Assembly: GCF_000471905.2 (NCBI RefSeq)
Contig: NW_006500178.1
Location: forward strand, 2,234,670-2,298,669
DNA from: Amborella trichopoda
Taxonomy: Eukaryota; Streptophyta; Magnoliopsida; Amborellales; Amborellaceae
Reading direction: 5' to 3'
DNA: 64,000 bases
Numbering within the stretch: the stretch's first letter is position 1; the number at the start of each line of letters is the position of its first letter. Under the pieces are notes generated by a model. It made no database searches and was not told the origin of the DNA. It saw nothing but the letters and a program-made list of their open reading frames with translations. A program made the position numbers and the translations under genes. Of this stretch, positions 30,969 to 42,900 are shown piece after piece.

Positions 30969-33413
30969 TCTCTTATTCTCTCCTACTTCCTGCTCCTCCC
31001 ATGGCTCTACTTCAACTTACAAAAGCCATAGAGTTTTTCCCCATTCTATATGGAAATGGCAAGTATTCACCGGTTTCATGAACCAAACCAGGAATGGCTT
31101 CAACTATGCAATTGGAATTGCAAGGTGTGGACCTCACAATGCATATCTAGGGTTTCAAAATGCTGTTGAAGATGGTGGAAAGGCCGAAGAATGGGAAGAA
31201 ATGGAAGGAGTTGGAGACTTGTGTAAATCATTGAGAATTAAGAAAGAAACTCATAAAGAATATCCAGAGTCCTTGTTGGTGTGGAAGAAAGAGAGGAAAT
31301 GTGAATGTCTAAGGCTACAAATCGCAGGAGAAAATGGATCAGTTAAAGTTGTCTTACTAGTTAACGATGGTGAAAAGTCATGTTTAGAGTTGAGATTGTA
31401 GCTCAACCTGACAGTCCTCATAAGCAATTGCACGAATGTAAAGATCCCTGTACAGCCTTTCAAACGAGGACAGCTGTTATACAATATGCCAAGGTCTCGT
31501 TTCTGCAAAATGGAAATGGTAAAAGATATAATGTTTCTATTTTGCTGCTAAAACATGGTAAACATGCTCATTTAAGCATAGCAGAGAGTGCATGCAAAAA
31601 CTGCACAGAACCTGTGAAATACAACAGGTATGATAGAAATTCAGGTAAAATGAAGACACAGGATAACAAGGCACAAACAAAGATAGGAAGTTATGAGGAT
31701 TGGTTTTTCTGCTTAGGAAATGTAGTGAGAAGTATCAATAGGTCAGGAATGGCAGGGGATATGAAAGACAAAGAAATTGCATGTCCAGACTCCGGAAATG
31801 GTGAACATTTGCTTCAAGATCTGAAAACCAGACGAAAAACCTGCAAAATTTCGTCAGGGACAGAAGAGACTAGTCTCAAGGATCCATGTACTTCTACAAG
31901 AATAGCAAAACCAACAGGCAAAACCGATAGTACTTTGGTGAAAACCAACAGAAATGTTGATTCAGAAAATAGAAAACGAGAGCATGAAAATGAAGGGAAG
32001 TTTAAAAGAAATCGAAGGTATCTTCATCAAGACTACAACAAAAATGGGTATAAAGGATTCAATGGAAGATTTTCGAGATGCTAACGGCTCACATCCAAGG
32101 TCAAGAAGCTGACAGAACTAACAAGATGTCCGTAAATTCAACAATCACCGACAAAAAAAGGTACAGATCAAAGAGAAACAAGAAAGGAATCAATGAGTAT
32201 AAACCCTGAAGATTTATTCCGAAGTCCAACAGTGGCAGATACAAAACCAACAAAGAACTCACTCTCTGGATTAAGCCTGAGGCTTCAACTTCAGCACACA
32301 TTCGTAACCAATTTCATGAACAACTCTGGTATTGGTGGCACTGATTTAATCAGCTGGATCTCTTCAGGAGAGGGAAGTGATGCTGGCAATTACATAGTGA
32401 AAATAGGTTTTGGCATACCTGTAAATTCTCTTCATCTCTCTATTGATACAGGAGTGACATCACCTGGATCCAGTGCACCCCATGCCCTAATAGCTACAAT
32501 CAATCTGATCCAATGTTTGCACCTTCTCTCTCCTCCTCATACTTACCAATACCCTGCAACTCCACCCCATGTGCAAAACTCCATAACCTCTCTCCATGTT
32601 CCTTAAACTCATCCTGCAACTACAACATCACATACGCAGACAAATCCAGAACCACAGGTGACCTTCCTCAGAAACTGTAACTCTAATTTCACCAGGAGAG
32701 GACCCAATTAAAATCCCTGGTTTCACATTTGGCTGTGGCCATAACAACATGGGTTTGTTCGATGGAGCAGCAGAGATTTTGGGCTTGGGCCAAGGCTTCA
32801 ATGGGTTTCCTTCACAGACAAAATTGGCATTTGGGGGGGTGTTCTCTTATTGTTTCCCTTCGATTTCATCCACTATTCCTTCTGGTTCCATCCATTTTGG
32901 GCAAACAGAAATTTTGGATTATGATGTGAATTTCACACCATTATTGAAGAATGGTGGATCTTCTGGTTTCGGCCCAACATTATATTCCATTGGTTTGACT
33001 GAAGTTACAGTTGAGCTTGAGAACTTTAACGTTTCTGCAACTGTCTGGTGGACTCAGGAACTGTGGTATCAAGGCTTGAGAAGGAGGTTTTGAGATTATT
33101 GGTAGATGGCTTTAGGGAGGAGATGGGTGAAGGACTTGTGGTTTTGGATCCAACAGAGCCATTCGTACTGTGTTTTAGGGTTTCAGGGGTCGAAGAATTT
33201 AGGGTTCCTACTGCTACATTCCATTTTGGATTTGCAGATCTTCATCTTGGTTCACAGCAACTAGTTTATCCAGTTGGAGGGAACTCATGCTTGGCTTTTG
33301 GCATTGCTGAAGCAGGGAAATCAGTGTTGGGTAATTTTCAGTAGCAAAACGTGAAATTTGTATTTGATGTGCCAAATTCACGGTGGGGTATATCTGCTCT
33401 TCCTTGTAGATGA
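30969..33413 (+). pseudogene. Aspartyl protease (family A1, nepenthesin-like) pseudogene
   Basis: Pieces of one secreted-type aspartic protease lie in order. A hydrophobic start (MSLILSYFLLLPWLYF, 30969) resembles a signal peptide. A long Lys-rich pro-region (31078-32200) includes ADTKPTKNSLSGLSL. The first lobe reads DAGNYIVKIGFGIPVNSLHL then SIDTG (about 32380-32455), with the catalytic Asp motif DTG. The core reads IPGFTFGCGHNNMGLFDGAA (32711-32770) and YCFPSISSTIPSGSIHFG. The second Asp motif DSGTVVSRLE is at 33051. The end is FDVPNSRWGISALPCR. A base is missing just after DTG, another near 32660 (after TGDLP), and the frame shifts just before DSGT. A TAG interrupts NFQ-QNVKF at 33342. 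The pro-region changes frame too. With few lesions and motifs retained, inactivation looks recent. Assembly error is possible but unlikely for four or more sites. Confidence 0.85.
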
Positions 33414-33568
33414 TTTGGGAGTACAAAATTGGGATGTCAGGTTTTTAATTCTTACTTCTTTTTTTTCAGTTCTTCTTCCCAAATGACAGCGTAGCATTTC
33501 TCATGCAGTTTGGTATGTTCATTGGCTTCTTAGAGTGCTGGTTTTTTGGCAGTTTTGATTGTCTCAAG

Positions 33569-33854
33569 CAGTATCTTAAAACTCGCTGAGTCAGACTCGG
33601 AATTGGACAAGTCACTCGGACCTGGACAAGTCACTCTGACCGGGCAGAATGCCAGGTCCAAGTGAAATGCCCTGGGAACTCGTTCTGTCAAGTGAAATGC
33701 CCTGGGAACTCGTTCTGTTTCATCAGTTCCCAAGGTTCCGTTGTTATATCTTTTAAAGGCTCAACCGAGTCCAAATTGGACTCAATCGAGTCTGACTGGT
33801 GACTGGACCAGGCCCTGCCAGGTTACAGGGCAAGGCCCAAGCTTGAAAACACTG
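33569..33854. mobile_element. hAT-type MITE
   Basis: The 286-bp element has ends CAGTATCTTAAAAC and, from the right, CAGTGTTTTCAAGC. Flanks GTCTCAAG (33561-33568) and ATCTCAAT (33855-33862) match at 6 of 8. Sub-terminal 'gagtcagactcgg' and 'actcaatcgagtctgac' sequences are inverted relatives. A 30-base block ('tcaagtgaaatgccctggg', 'aactcgttctg') is duplicated in tandem at about 33657-33717. It lies between the protease pseudogene and the 3' end of the LOG-like gene. Confidence 0.75.
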
Positions 33855-33964
33855 ATCTCAATATTTCAGTCTCTAGGGGTTGAAGTCTATTTTCTGTGTG
33901 TTGGCGTATGTGTGTGTTTGTGAGAGAAAGAGAGATGGTTATTGAAAGTTAATAATAATACTGC

Positions 33965-36900
33965 TTAATGTAACCTTTCCACTTTGATATTATAATTCCT
34001 CTTACCATGAGGAACACCATAAAACTCTGCCAAGTAGTTCAATGTCTCCAAATTGTTGCTACACACTTTCCACAACGATTCTACCTCTCCTTTGGAGACA
34101 GTGCCCCATTGCTCACAGTCCTCAAGAAAGCCCAAGAGCTTGGAGTAGAAACCATCATAGTTGATGACAACAAATGGAACTGGAAATTCAGATCCTAGTC
34201 TTTGAAGTTGAATCAGAGTTAGCATTTCAAATACTTCATCGAGAGTGCCAATCCCACCTGGAAATACAATCACAGCAGTCCTTTCTGACTCCCTATTCCT
34301 GACAGCTGCATCAACTAAACCATGCTTTCTTGCAGAGAAGAACCTGCTTAACATGGTAATTCTCATAACCATTAGATGCTTGCCAATTGCATAAAAAACT
34401 GAAATTGTGACTGGATATTTTGATACGTTTCCAAAACCAGAGGGATTTAATTGAAGTATACTGCAGTCGAATGGGCTATGGAAAACATAGTCCAGGAGTC
34501 GTTGTTTTTGTTTAAAAAATCAGAGAAACCATATTTTTGTGAAATCATGAAAAAGAAACATTACATACAGTCTGTTTACAAATAAAATTATAAAAGAAAA
34601 CAATAGTTTTTATTTTTTTTAAGATAAAAGAACTAAGAACTTTGGGAAATCATATGAAATCCATTTCTTTTTATTTGATTCAATGCAAAATATGAAGAGA
34701 CAAAGATATTTTGGGGGATTTAAAGTTCGATATTCATCCAAAACATCTTAGGATCAGAGATCGGGCGACAAATGTTAGTCATATTGGGTTAAATTTCTTT
34801 TTCGGAGTTTATGATCTTGGACATGGTGCCATCAACCATGTGGTATTGGGAATGCTAATTATGCTATATTATCTGACTCTTTTGTGTTGTGTTGCACGTG
34901 TGAACGTGATTCTCAAACTATGGAATATTTCCTACCATTCAAATTCTTAATGTTCAATTGATATACATAGAACATATAATTTACTAGTTTAGTACATGCT
35001 TTTAAATGTAATTATGTACAGTGTATGCACTATGCACATATATGTATGGTTCGGTGCCTCAAGACTGAGGTGCCCCACCTACGTGGCCAGACTCCCTCCC
35101 TCCCCCAGGACGGCTAAGGTGCTTCCCAGCGCTTTTAAAACCTTGCCTAGTCATCTTTGGTCGAATTTTTCCCGAACATGTTCCGACAACATTAAGATTG
35201 AAGTTCCCAAGACTAGTGGGAGCTTATACAGAGATTTCCTCACATGTTGCCAGTGGGAAAAAGTATCATATATTAAACAGCATAAACATGTTCTTCTTGA
35301 AAAAACGAAGTGAATGTGTGTTTTTTTTTTTAAATACCTAGGAAACATGTCTTTTTTCTTTTTTGTAAATACCTAGAACTAGACAGACTGTTGAGCAGAT
35401 TGCGAGCGAATTACAAAGTGAAATGTAAGAATTGAGACTCTCATTCNNNNNNNNNNNNNNNNNNNNGGTTGTATTTCATATTTTCCTAGAAAACAACAAA
35501 ATAAACCAAGTGATCCTAATGTTTAGACCTGCATGTGAAGTATGTTTCTGGGGGGAGATAAGGATGGAGATTTGATGAGGTCCATTGGCCCGCTTCTTTC
35601 CGAATCTTGAAGCCACCAACTGGCTTTCCTGCTTCCATAGCTCCTTTAGCAGCTGCGTCCATTAGGCCAGGGCCAGCTCCAGTCCACGTTGTGCAGTCTA
35701 ATAGAATTGCTACCTGCATAATAGATATATTTCAAAGATAATATCAAGTTCATACATTTATTGGTTTGCATGAAAACTGTAAATATTTAATTAATCCTTA
35801 TGTAGAGTTCGAAGGTGCAGTGGCTATAGAAAGGCGATTCATATGGTCAACAGCTTTTCTCTTTTCTTTTTTTTCTGTTTTTTTTGAGTTTTTGCCAACA
35901 AAAACATATTTGGTATTGTTTGATAAAAAAAAAAATGGGCAAACAATCCATGCTAAATTCTGATTAATTTCAAAGTAGCTCCTTTTCATGGATTGAATAT
36001 ACATAGAAATCATGAAATACAAGAGAAAATAATCATAAAAGAGCCCAAGGTTACCGCTTTCGAAATCCTCTGCTCAAACAAACACAAGGTTTAGGAAGTC
36101 CAATCCCGATAAAAAGTGACATCTATACAATATTATATATAATATATTACTGGAAAATGCCTGTACAGAAAAGTTGTGATCTCCAACAAATTCTCTTGGA
36201 ATTAACCTGTGATAACAGACTTCCTAACTGCAAAATGTCACAAAAATTTTCATAAAAAGATTGACTTGCCTCTCTTCCCAGTTCCACTGCCTGCAAGAAG
36301 TATGGGTGATCTGAGTTCATCCTTGAAGAACCCAAATAAACAACTCCCCTTTCGAGCCTCTGTATGATCTCATAGCATCGCATTATCTCCTTTTTCACCT
36401 ATGAAAAACTAAAAAGTCATCAATCAACCACAACTGCCAAAGAAAAGGAGAAGAGGGGAAAAAATTTGTTTCAGGACAAGATACCTGCAATAAACATGGC
36501 AAATATTTTTGCAGATAATATACACAATGCAATGCAAGAACATCATGAAGCATAACTTAAATGCTTGTGCGCTGAGTGCTTGGAGGGTTATTTCAAGTGT
36601 GGCAGACATTTTGTAAATAGAGTATGTATGCTGCCAAAGACCGGTTATAGTAACAGGCTGTGGTGGGACTTAATGGTTTGGGGGACTGTACCCTGGACAG
36701 CATCTTCCCCAGGCTGTTTTTCCTAACCGTGGACCAGAATGTATCTATTGAGCAATCTATGAGACCCTGGATGGCCAAAGTATCTGGATTCTGATGTTTA
36801 AAAGGAACTTTCGAGAGACTGAAATTGCAGATTTGGCGACCGTATTGAACCTATGCCACCTCATATGGGTGAGCTTATCTGGTTCCCAGAAGCTTCAGGT

Positions 36901-39900
36901 ATCTTTTCGGTCTCATCTATGGATACTGGTCTGACTGCCACTCTCTCTGTGGCTGTGGTGAGCAAGGCCCAGATTACCCCAGAGCCCCGCAAGACTCGAG
37001 CCCTCAATTAGCTTGTTATGCCCTGGAAATATTTTACTATAGATCAAATTCGGATGAAAGGTATCCCAATCCCTAACCACTTTTCCATATGTAAGGAGGC
37101 CAAGGAAAATGTAGATCACTTGTTTTTGCACTGCCTGATGACTGCTCAGGTCTGGGCTTCCCTAGGCCTTTCTGAGTGCCAGTCATATGGCCTGAAAGCA
37201 TTGAAGCCCTTTTCTCCACCTATTTCTTGCTTCCATTCCCTGCAGCAGGTCTCTTTTTATGGTGAGCAATCATACTAGCCTCTATATGGACCTTGTGGCT
37301 CAGTGCAATACTAGAACTTTCAATAGCAGAGTGCAGGCCCTGTGTTTGAAAAGACAAGAGCCATTGTTATATTCTGGGCTAAAAAATGTCAAGCTTTTGG
37401 TGGTTGGTCATCTCTTGTCTTTCACAGAATTGCGGGAACATCATTCAAACTAGGCCTATAGTCATCATCATATGCGGTTTATGGACGTCCCCCTCCTTTT
37501 GGGGTTGTCAGACTCAATTTTGAGGTGTGTTCTTGTTATGATTTAACAACAGTCTTAGATGCGGAAAAAGGAACCCTAAAGTTGGATCCCAGCAATATCG
37601 TGTACTTAATTGCCTAGAGAAAAAATCATTGAGTACAAACATTGATACAAGAAACAAATCAAGAACAAAACGATTTTGCATGGTTTACCCCAAAAAGGTT
37701 ACATCCACAGACATGACAAACTAAAGTCCACTATACTAATGAGAGTTGCATCGCAAATTTTGGGATACAATCATACAGAGCTAGCTCTCTAATCCTTGAC
37801 AAAACCCAGTCAAGCAACCCTTTTAGACAAGCTCTCGTAACTGACATGGCTTGATGATCTCACATCTCTATTCTACAGCTAAACCACTATCCAAGAAGAG
37901 AACCTTTAGAGAGACCGAGAGTTTCTCTTACTAAAAGAGGATACCACGCAAAATCTCCATGGGAGCCGCTTCTCTACAAGAAACCAGTCTCTCACGCTTC
38001 AAGAGGCACCAAGTGTTTCTCTCTAGAGGAAGCTCACTTGTCTCTATATGAAGGCCTTGCCTCTCAATGTACATGATGACTTTCTCTCTAGAGGAAGCAA
38101 CCTTTCTCATATGATGACCCCAAATAGGGCACACATGTTCTTTCCCTCTCATCCCATATATATAAAGGCTAGATCCCATACCAAATAGGAATAAGAAACT
38201 TCCCATAGATGTGATATACATCTCAAACTTACTATATACAACCAAGAGTCCTAATTTAGTTGGACTTCTATTTTCTTTATCCAATCTTAACCGTACTTGT
38301 AGGATTTCTGTGGGATGGTGATTTTGCTTATCATCTTCTCTAACAGTTCCCATCAACTTCATTAGTGAGAGGCCTATTCAGGAACCATCTCAGCCATTGC
38401 CTGCCCTCGTATTCCGACCTCAATGGGTACTCAGATTGTACCAGGGCTGATGCCTTGGCACTACTTGAGGGACTAAAACTGTATGGGTCTGGTCAGGGTT
38501 GCTCATTCGAAGTGGTTGGAGATTCAATCAATGTCATGAGATGGAGCTCCAAGCAGGCCCTTGCCCTTGGCACGTCGAACAACTGGTGGATGATATTTTG
38601 AAGAGATCTAGCAATCTTCAGTCAGATCTCATTCAGTCATGCTTAGCGAGAGGTTGATGTGCAGGCTGATGCCCCTGCCAAGGAGCAGGCCACTGAAAAC
38701 GGTTTTGTAATCAATAGGCTACAGTCTTAAAATGACAGTTTTGTTATCACACTGTAAAGTTGTTTGTTTGTACTTTTCTTTTTGCTTTCAGCATTGCTGG
38801 TTTTTGCACAGTTACAGCAATTTGAAAATTGTAATTTCTTGGTTACAGCAATACAAAAGTCAATCTTGGTCCAAAAAAGAACAACATAATTGGTAAACAT
38901 TTTCCAACTTTTAAATGAGCTGCACATGCATTGTATGCTGATTATGAATATGGGACCCTGAGTCCCTGATATTTGCCTCGAGTCAACAATGTGCCTAAGG
39001 CAAATGCTTTATATCCACCAAGGACACTCTGTAGCAGCATGCCAACCATTAAGGTAACATCAAGAATACAATGGCCACACACAAGAATTATAGGCATCTG
39101 ATTAAACACTACCAAGGGCATTTTGGTAATCCTAAACTTTCTCACATCCTGGACGATGTAAATATGTACAGTTTGTTTTTGAAGATGCAGAATTCAGTGT
39201 TTTTGTAGCAGTGCAAATATATTACATATAAGGTCATTCCCAACAGGGATATTTCCACTTTGAATTAAACAATTAAGAAAAGAACTATATGAGATGTCTC
39301 CCTGATTTTATGCTTCAAAAGACACTGTCAAATGAAATAAAGTTGCCAATTCCACAAGGGACACATTGGTCATGTTTTAAGAATAAATATTAGGAAGGGA
39401 GGATCAGTTTCAAACACTCATGAATTACAGCAATCTTGTGATGAGATGATTCACCAGTTGTAGACTAGTAAAGGCCTTTATGCATTGTAATTTAAACATA
39501 TAGTTGACTGCATTTCACTTTTTCGCTCCAAACGTCTCTGTAAGGTATCTCATCAAGTGATATTTTCTCTTGATAAGTAATGGTAGAATCTTATCAATTA
39601 AACAAAGTACAAAATTAAGAGACTTTTTATCAAGGAGATGCCAAGATAACATTTCTTCCACTACAAATTCCTGCAGGAAAACACCTTTATTGGCAAGTAG
39701 ATCAGCCATGCAGTTAGCCTCCCTGATACATGACGGAAGGAGACAATAGCAAGAGGAGAAAATGCCAAAACTCTGTGCAATGTGAAGAAATTGCCTTCAG
39801 TGATAATCAGATTGCTCCAATCGGTGTTTTAAAACAGAGATCGGTAGAGTGGATTGCTCACCCACAAATTCTGATCCCGATTGGCCGGATGAATAAAAAG

Positions 39901-42900
39901 ATTCAAGAAAAAATAAGCATAAACCCATCTTCATATTTTCTTTGATCATTTAAGTCATTTCAAATAAAAAAATGAATTAAATATTGATTAAAAACAATCT
40001 CAAAAGGGAAAAGACCGCAAAATTCATACCTCCAATTTCTTCCAATTGGACTCAGATCCAAATATCGATAGAGGGTTGAAAAAAGAACAAAATGCATCTA
40101 ACATCATAAAAGAATTATTGAAAAACAAGAGAGAATTAGAAAAGTAGCGGATCAGGCTTGGAAAGAAATAGCCAAAATTCAAACCTTTGATTTTATTGGT
40201 TTGGAGTTTTTCATAAATCTTCGATACAAATTTAAGAGAGAAATAAAATCGAACAAGATTCCTCAAATTTCTCAAAAACTCTTGAGAAATGGCAAAGAAA
40301 TTGAAAAAATTCAATAGGGGGACTTTTTACACCACAGGTCTGCACTGAGGGTATGGCTGATTAACCAAGATTTGTGTACCCGACCCCAAATAGATGGGAA
40401 AAGGTTCTGATGATGATGATAACAGGGCCGCACACTGATTCCAACCTAGAACCGGGACACACCTGTTTAGTACATTTTGACATGTATGACCTGCATCTTT
40501 GACATGCCAGATACCCCATCAGACACCGTTCGGGCATGTCTTAATGGAATTTGTGTCAGGCACGTGACTCTTAGCACACCTAACATCAACATGCATGTCC
40601 AATTTCTTGGACAAGCTTTGTATGTTTTCAGTTAGTTTACTTTAAAAAGTCACAAACTAATTCTGCATATAATCATATATAGACATGCAAGCATTGTACA
40701 GACCTGTATGGATGTGTCGTGTCCAAAACACCACTTTATGAGGAGTCATGATTGACACAACATGTACATATCCAAAGTCCAAAATGGAAACACTTGCCCA
40801 TATCTTGTAACATAGAAGCGTATCTAAAGGTCCCTCCCCCCACCCAAAAATAAAAGAGCATCTTCCCCTGCTCATCCGTTAGGATAACCAGGATTCCCTC
40901 AGGGGGGCAGGTTATCCCTCAAGAACCCATCAAAGTTTAACTCAATATACCCAGCCCTTGGGCCACTAATCTCATACACATAGGGAAACCAGCCATTCAT
41001 GATCATGCAACCTCTCTCAATACCCAAGAAAAAAAACTAACTAGGGCAATCATATGCAACATCGATTGATGGGGAACCACAAAAGCTACAATTTCTTCAG
41101 GATTCTGCACAACTTTAACACAACAACAACTCAATGTTCCCTTACATATGAAATGGCTCACTACCATTTGCCTTTATAGCTTATTAAGGTTGTGAAGGTC
41201 AAAGTGAGCATGGCACAGGCCAAACTCAATATATGCGTGCCCTCAAAGATTTATCCTTAGTTGCATACTGGGTAAGAAATCCAGTGTTGTTCAGGTCCTA
41301 ATAGGGAAACAGCCAAAGAGGTCCACATTAGGGCTACCAAACATGTAATGCTTGGAAACATTTCCAAGCGGAAAATAGTTTGGAAAGAAGAGTTAATGTT
41401 CAATACGTCATATCATGTTTTAAAGCGATACACAAAGGACGAAGAGAACAAGGAAACGAATGTAAATTAATGCATTTATTTAAATCCTATGATGTGCTTG
41501 ACTGGATTTTAAAACATACAAAACTCAATATTTTGTTGATGATCACTATATCATTTTGAAGCCATGCATTGTGGGTTTCATCCAACATCAAAAAATCTCA
41601 CGCTGTAATCCCCTCTTCCTCTCTAGAAAAAGGAGGTTACTTTTACAGGCGAGTACAGAAATTCAAGGAGTAGCATCTATAGCAACTACAAAATCTTCGT
41701 TTTTGAGCCTTACACATATTTATGTATAAATAATTATACATTTATTGGACTTTATCAAAAAAATTATACATTTATTGTGTTTGCTGCTTGTTTTTGCATA
41801 CATGTGCATGCACCTCATACTTTGGCATTTATAAAAATGGCCTCCAAGAGTCTATTGTAATGGATATTCGATATTGTTACAAAGAAGAGGAACATGTTTC
41901 AATTTGATGTGAAAAATTGCATTCCTACATGCTGAAAACTGAAGAAGTTTACATGGATGATCACCTACCTTAACCAAGAATTTGATTGGCAAGCTGGGCA
42001 ATCAATTATGGGCTCATTAGGCAAAAGATCAGAGGCTAAACCAGTAAGCAGTCCCTTTGATTACTCTCACTTCAAAAGTAAACGTATATAATAGTAATAC
42101 ACAGTGTTGCTAATAGTCTATGAAAATGCTGCCATCATCACAAGTGAGTTTTGATGCCTTTAAGAAATATTTTATTTATTTATTATAATACATTAAAAAA
42201 AAACAAAGCCTTACCCAAAAATGGAAAAAATGACAACTTTAAATAAGAATCAATAAGGTTATTCAGATGTGAAGAAAATATGAGAACTAATATATACCAT
42301 ACAAATAGAAGCTATTATTTCTATGGAGAAATAGCTCTATAGCTACTAAAAACAATTCTCTCCTGAAAACAATATGCCATGACTATTCTACCAAGTAGTC
42401 AACGCCAAGCGCAAAGCCGTGTGATGTTTTGATAGAGAAAGTCATCCATTAATAACAAATCTGGGGATGTTAGCAGGCATCCAAGACACTCTGGTGTTTG
42501 TTTTCTCTGGAAAATTTATCAAACTTCACCTAAGATTTGAATTAGTACTATCTTATCCATATTCTTTTTAAATTCAAGTAGCCCATCATTCTTTTGATTA
42601 AATTTCAAATAGCCATAAAAGACACATCAAAATGGGTTCTGAAAACATATAAAATTACATCACAAGCAATTTTAAGAACGTCATCACAATTAACATGTTA
42701 AATAGTTCAACTTTAAGTGTACTTTGACACATTTCACTTTTCTGATAAACCACCTATCATTGCTGTGGAGAAAGTGTATACATATAGTTATGTATGTTTC
42801 TCAAATGTTCCATAATCATTTTAAATATGTAGTCACTGTTGTGAATCAGTAAAAAAAACTTATCTGCATATGGATTCCTACAATAGTAGGGGGCAATAGG

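Noticed and set aside
40430-40790. GACAC/GTGTC-rich stretch as a third copy of repeat D
   Set aside because: Similarity is limited to short phrases; no alignable arms or ends were found.
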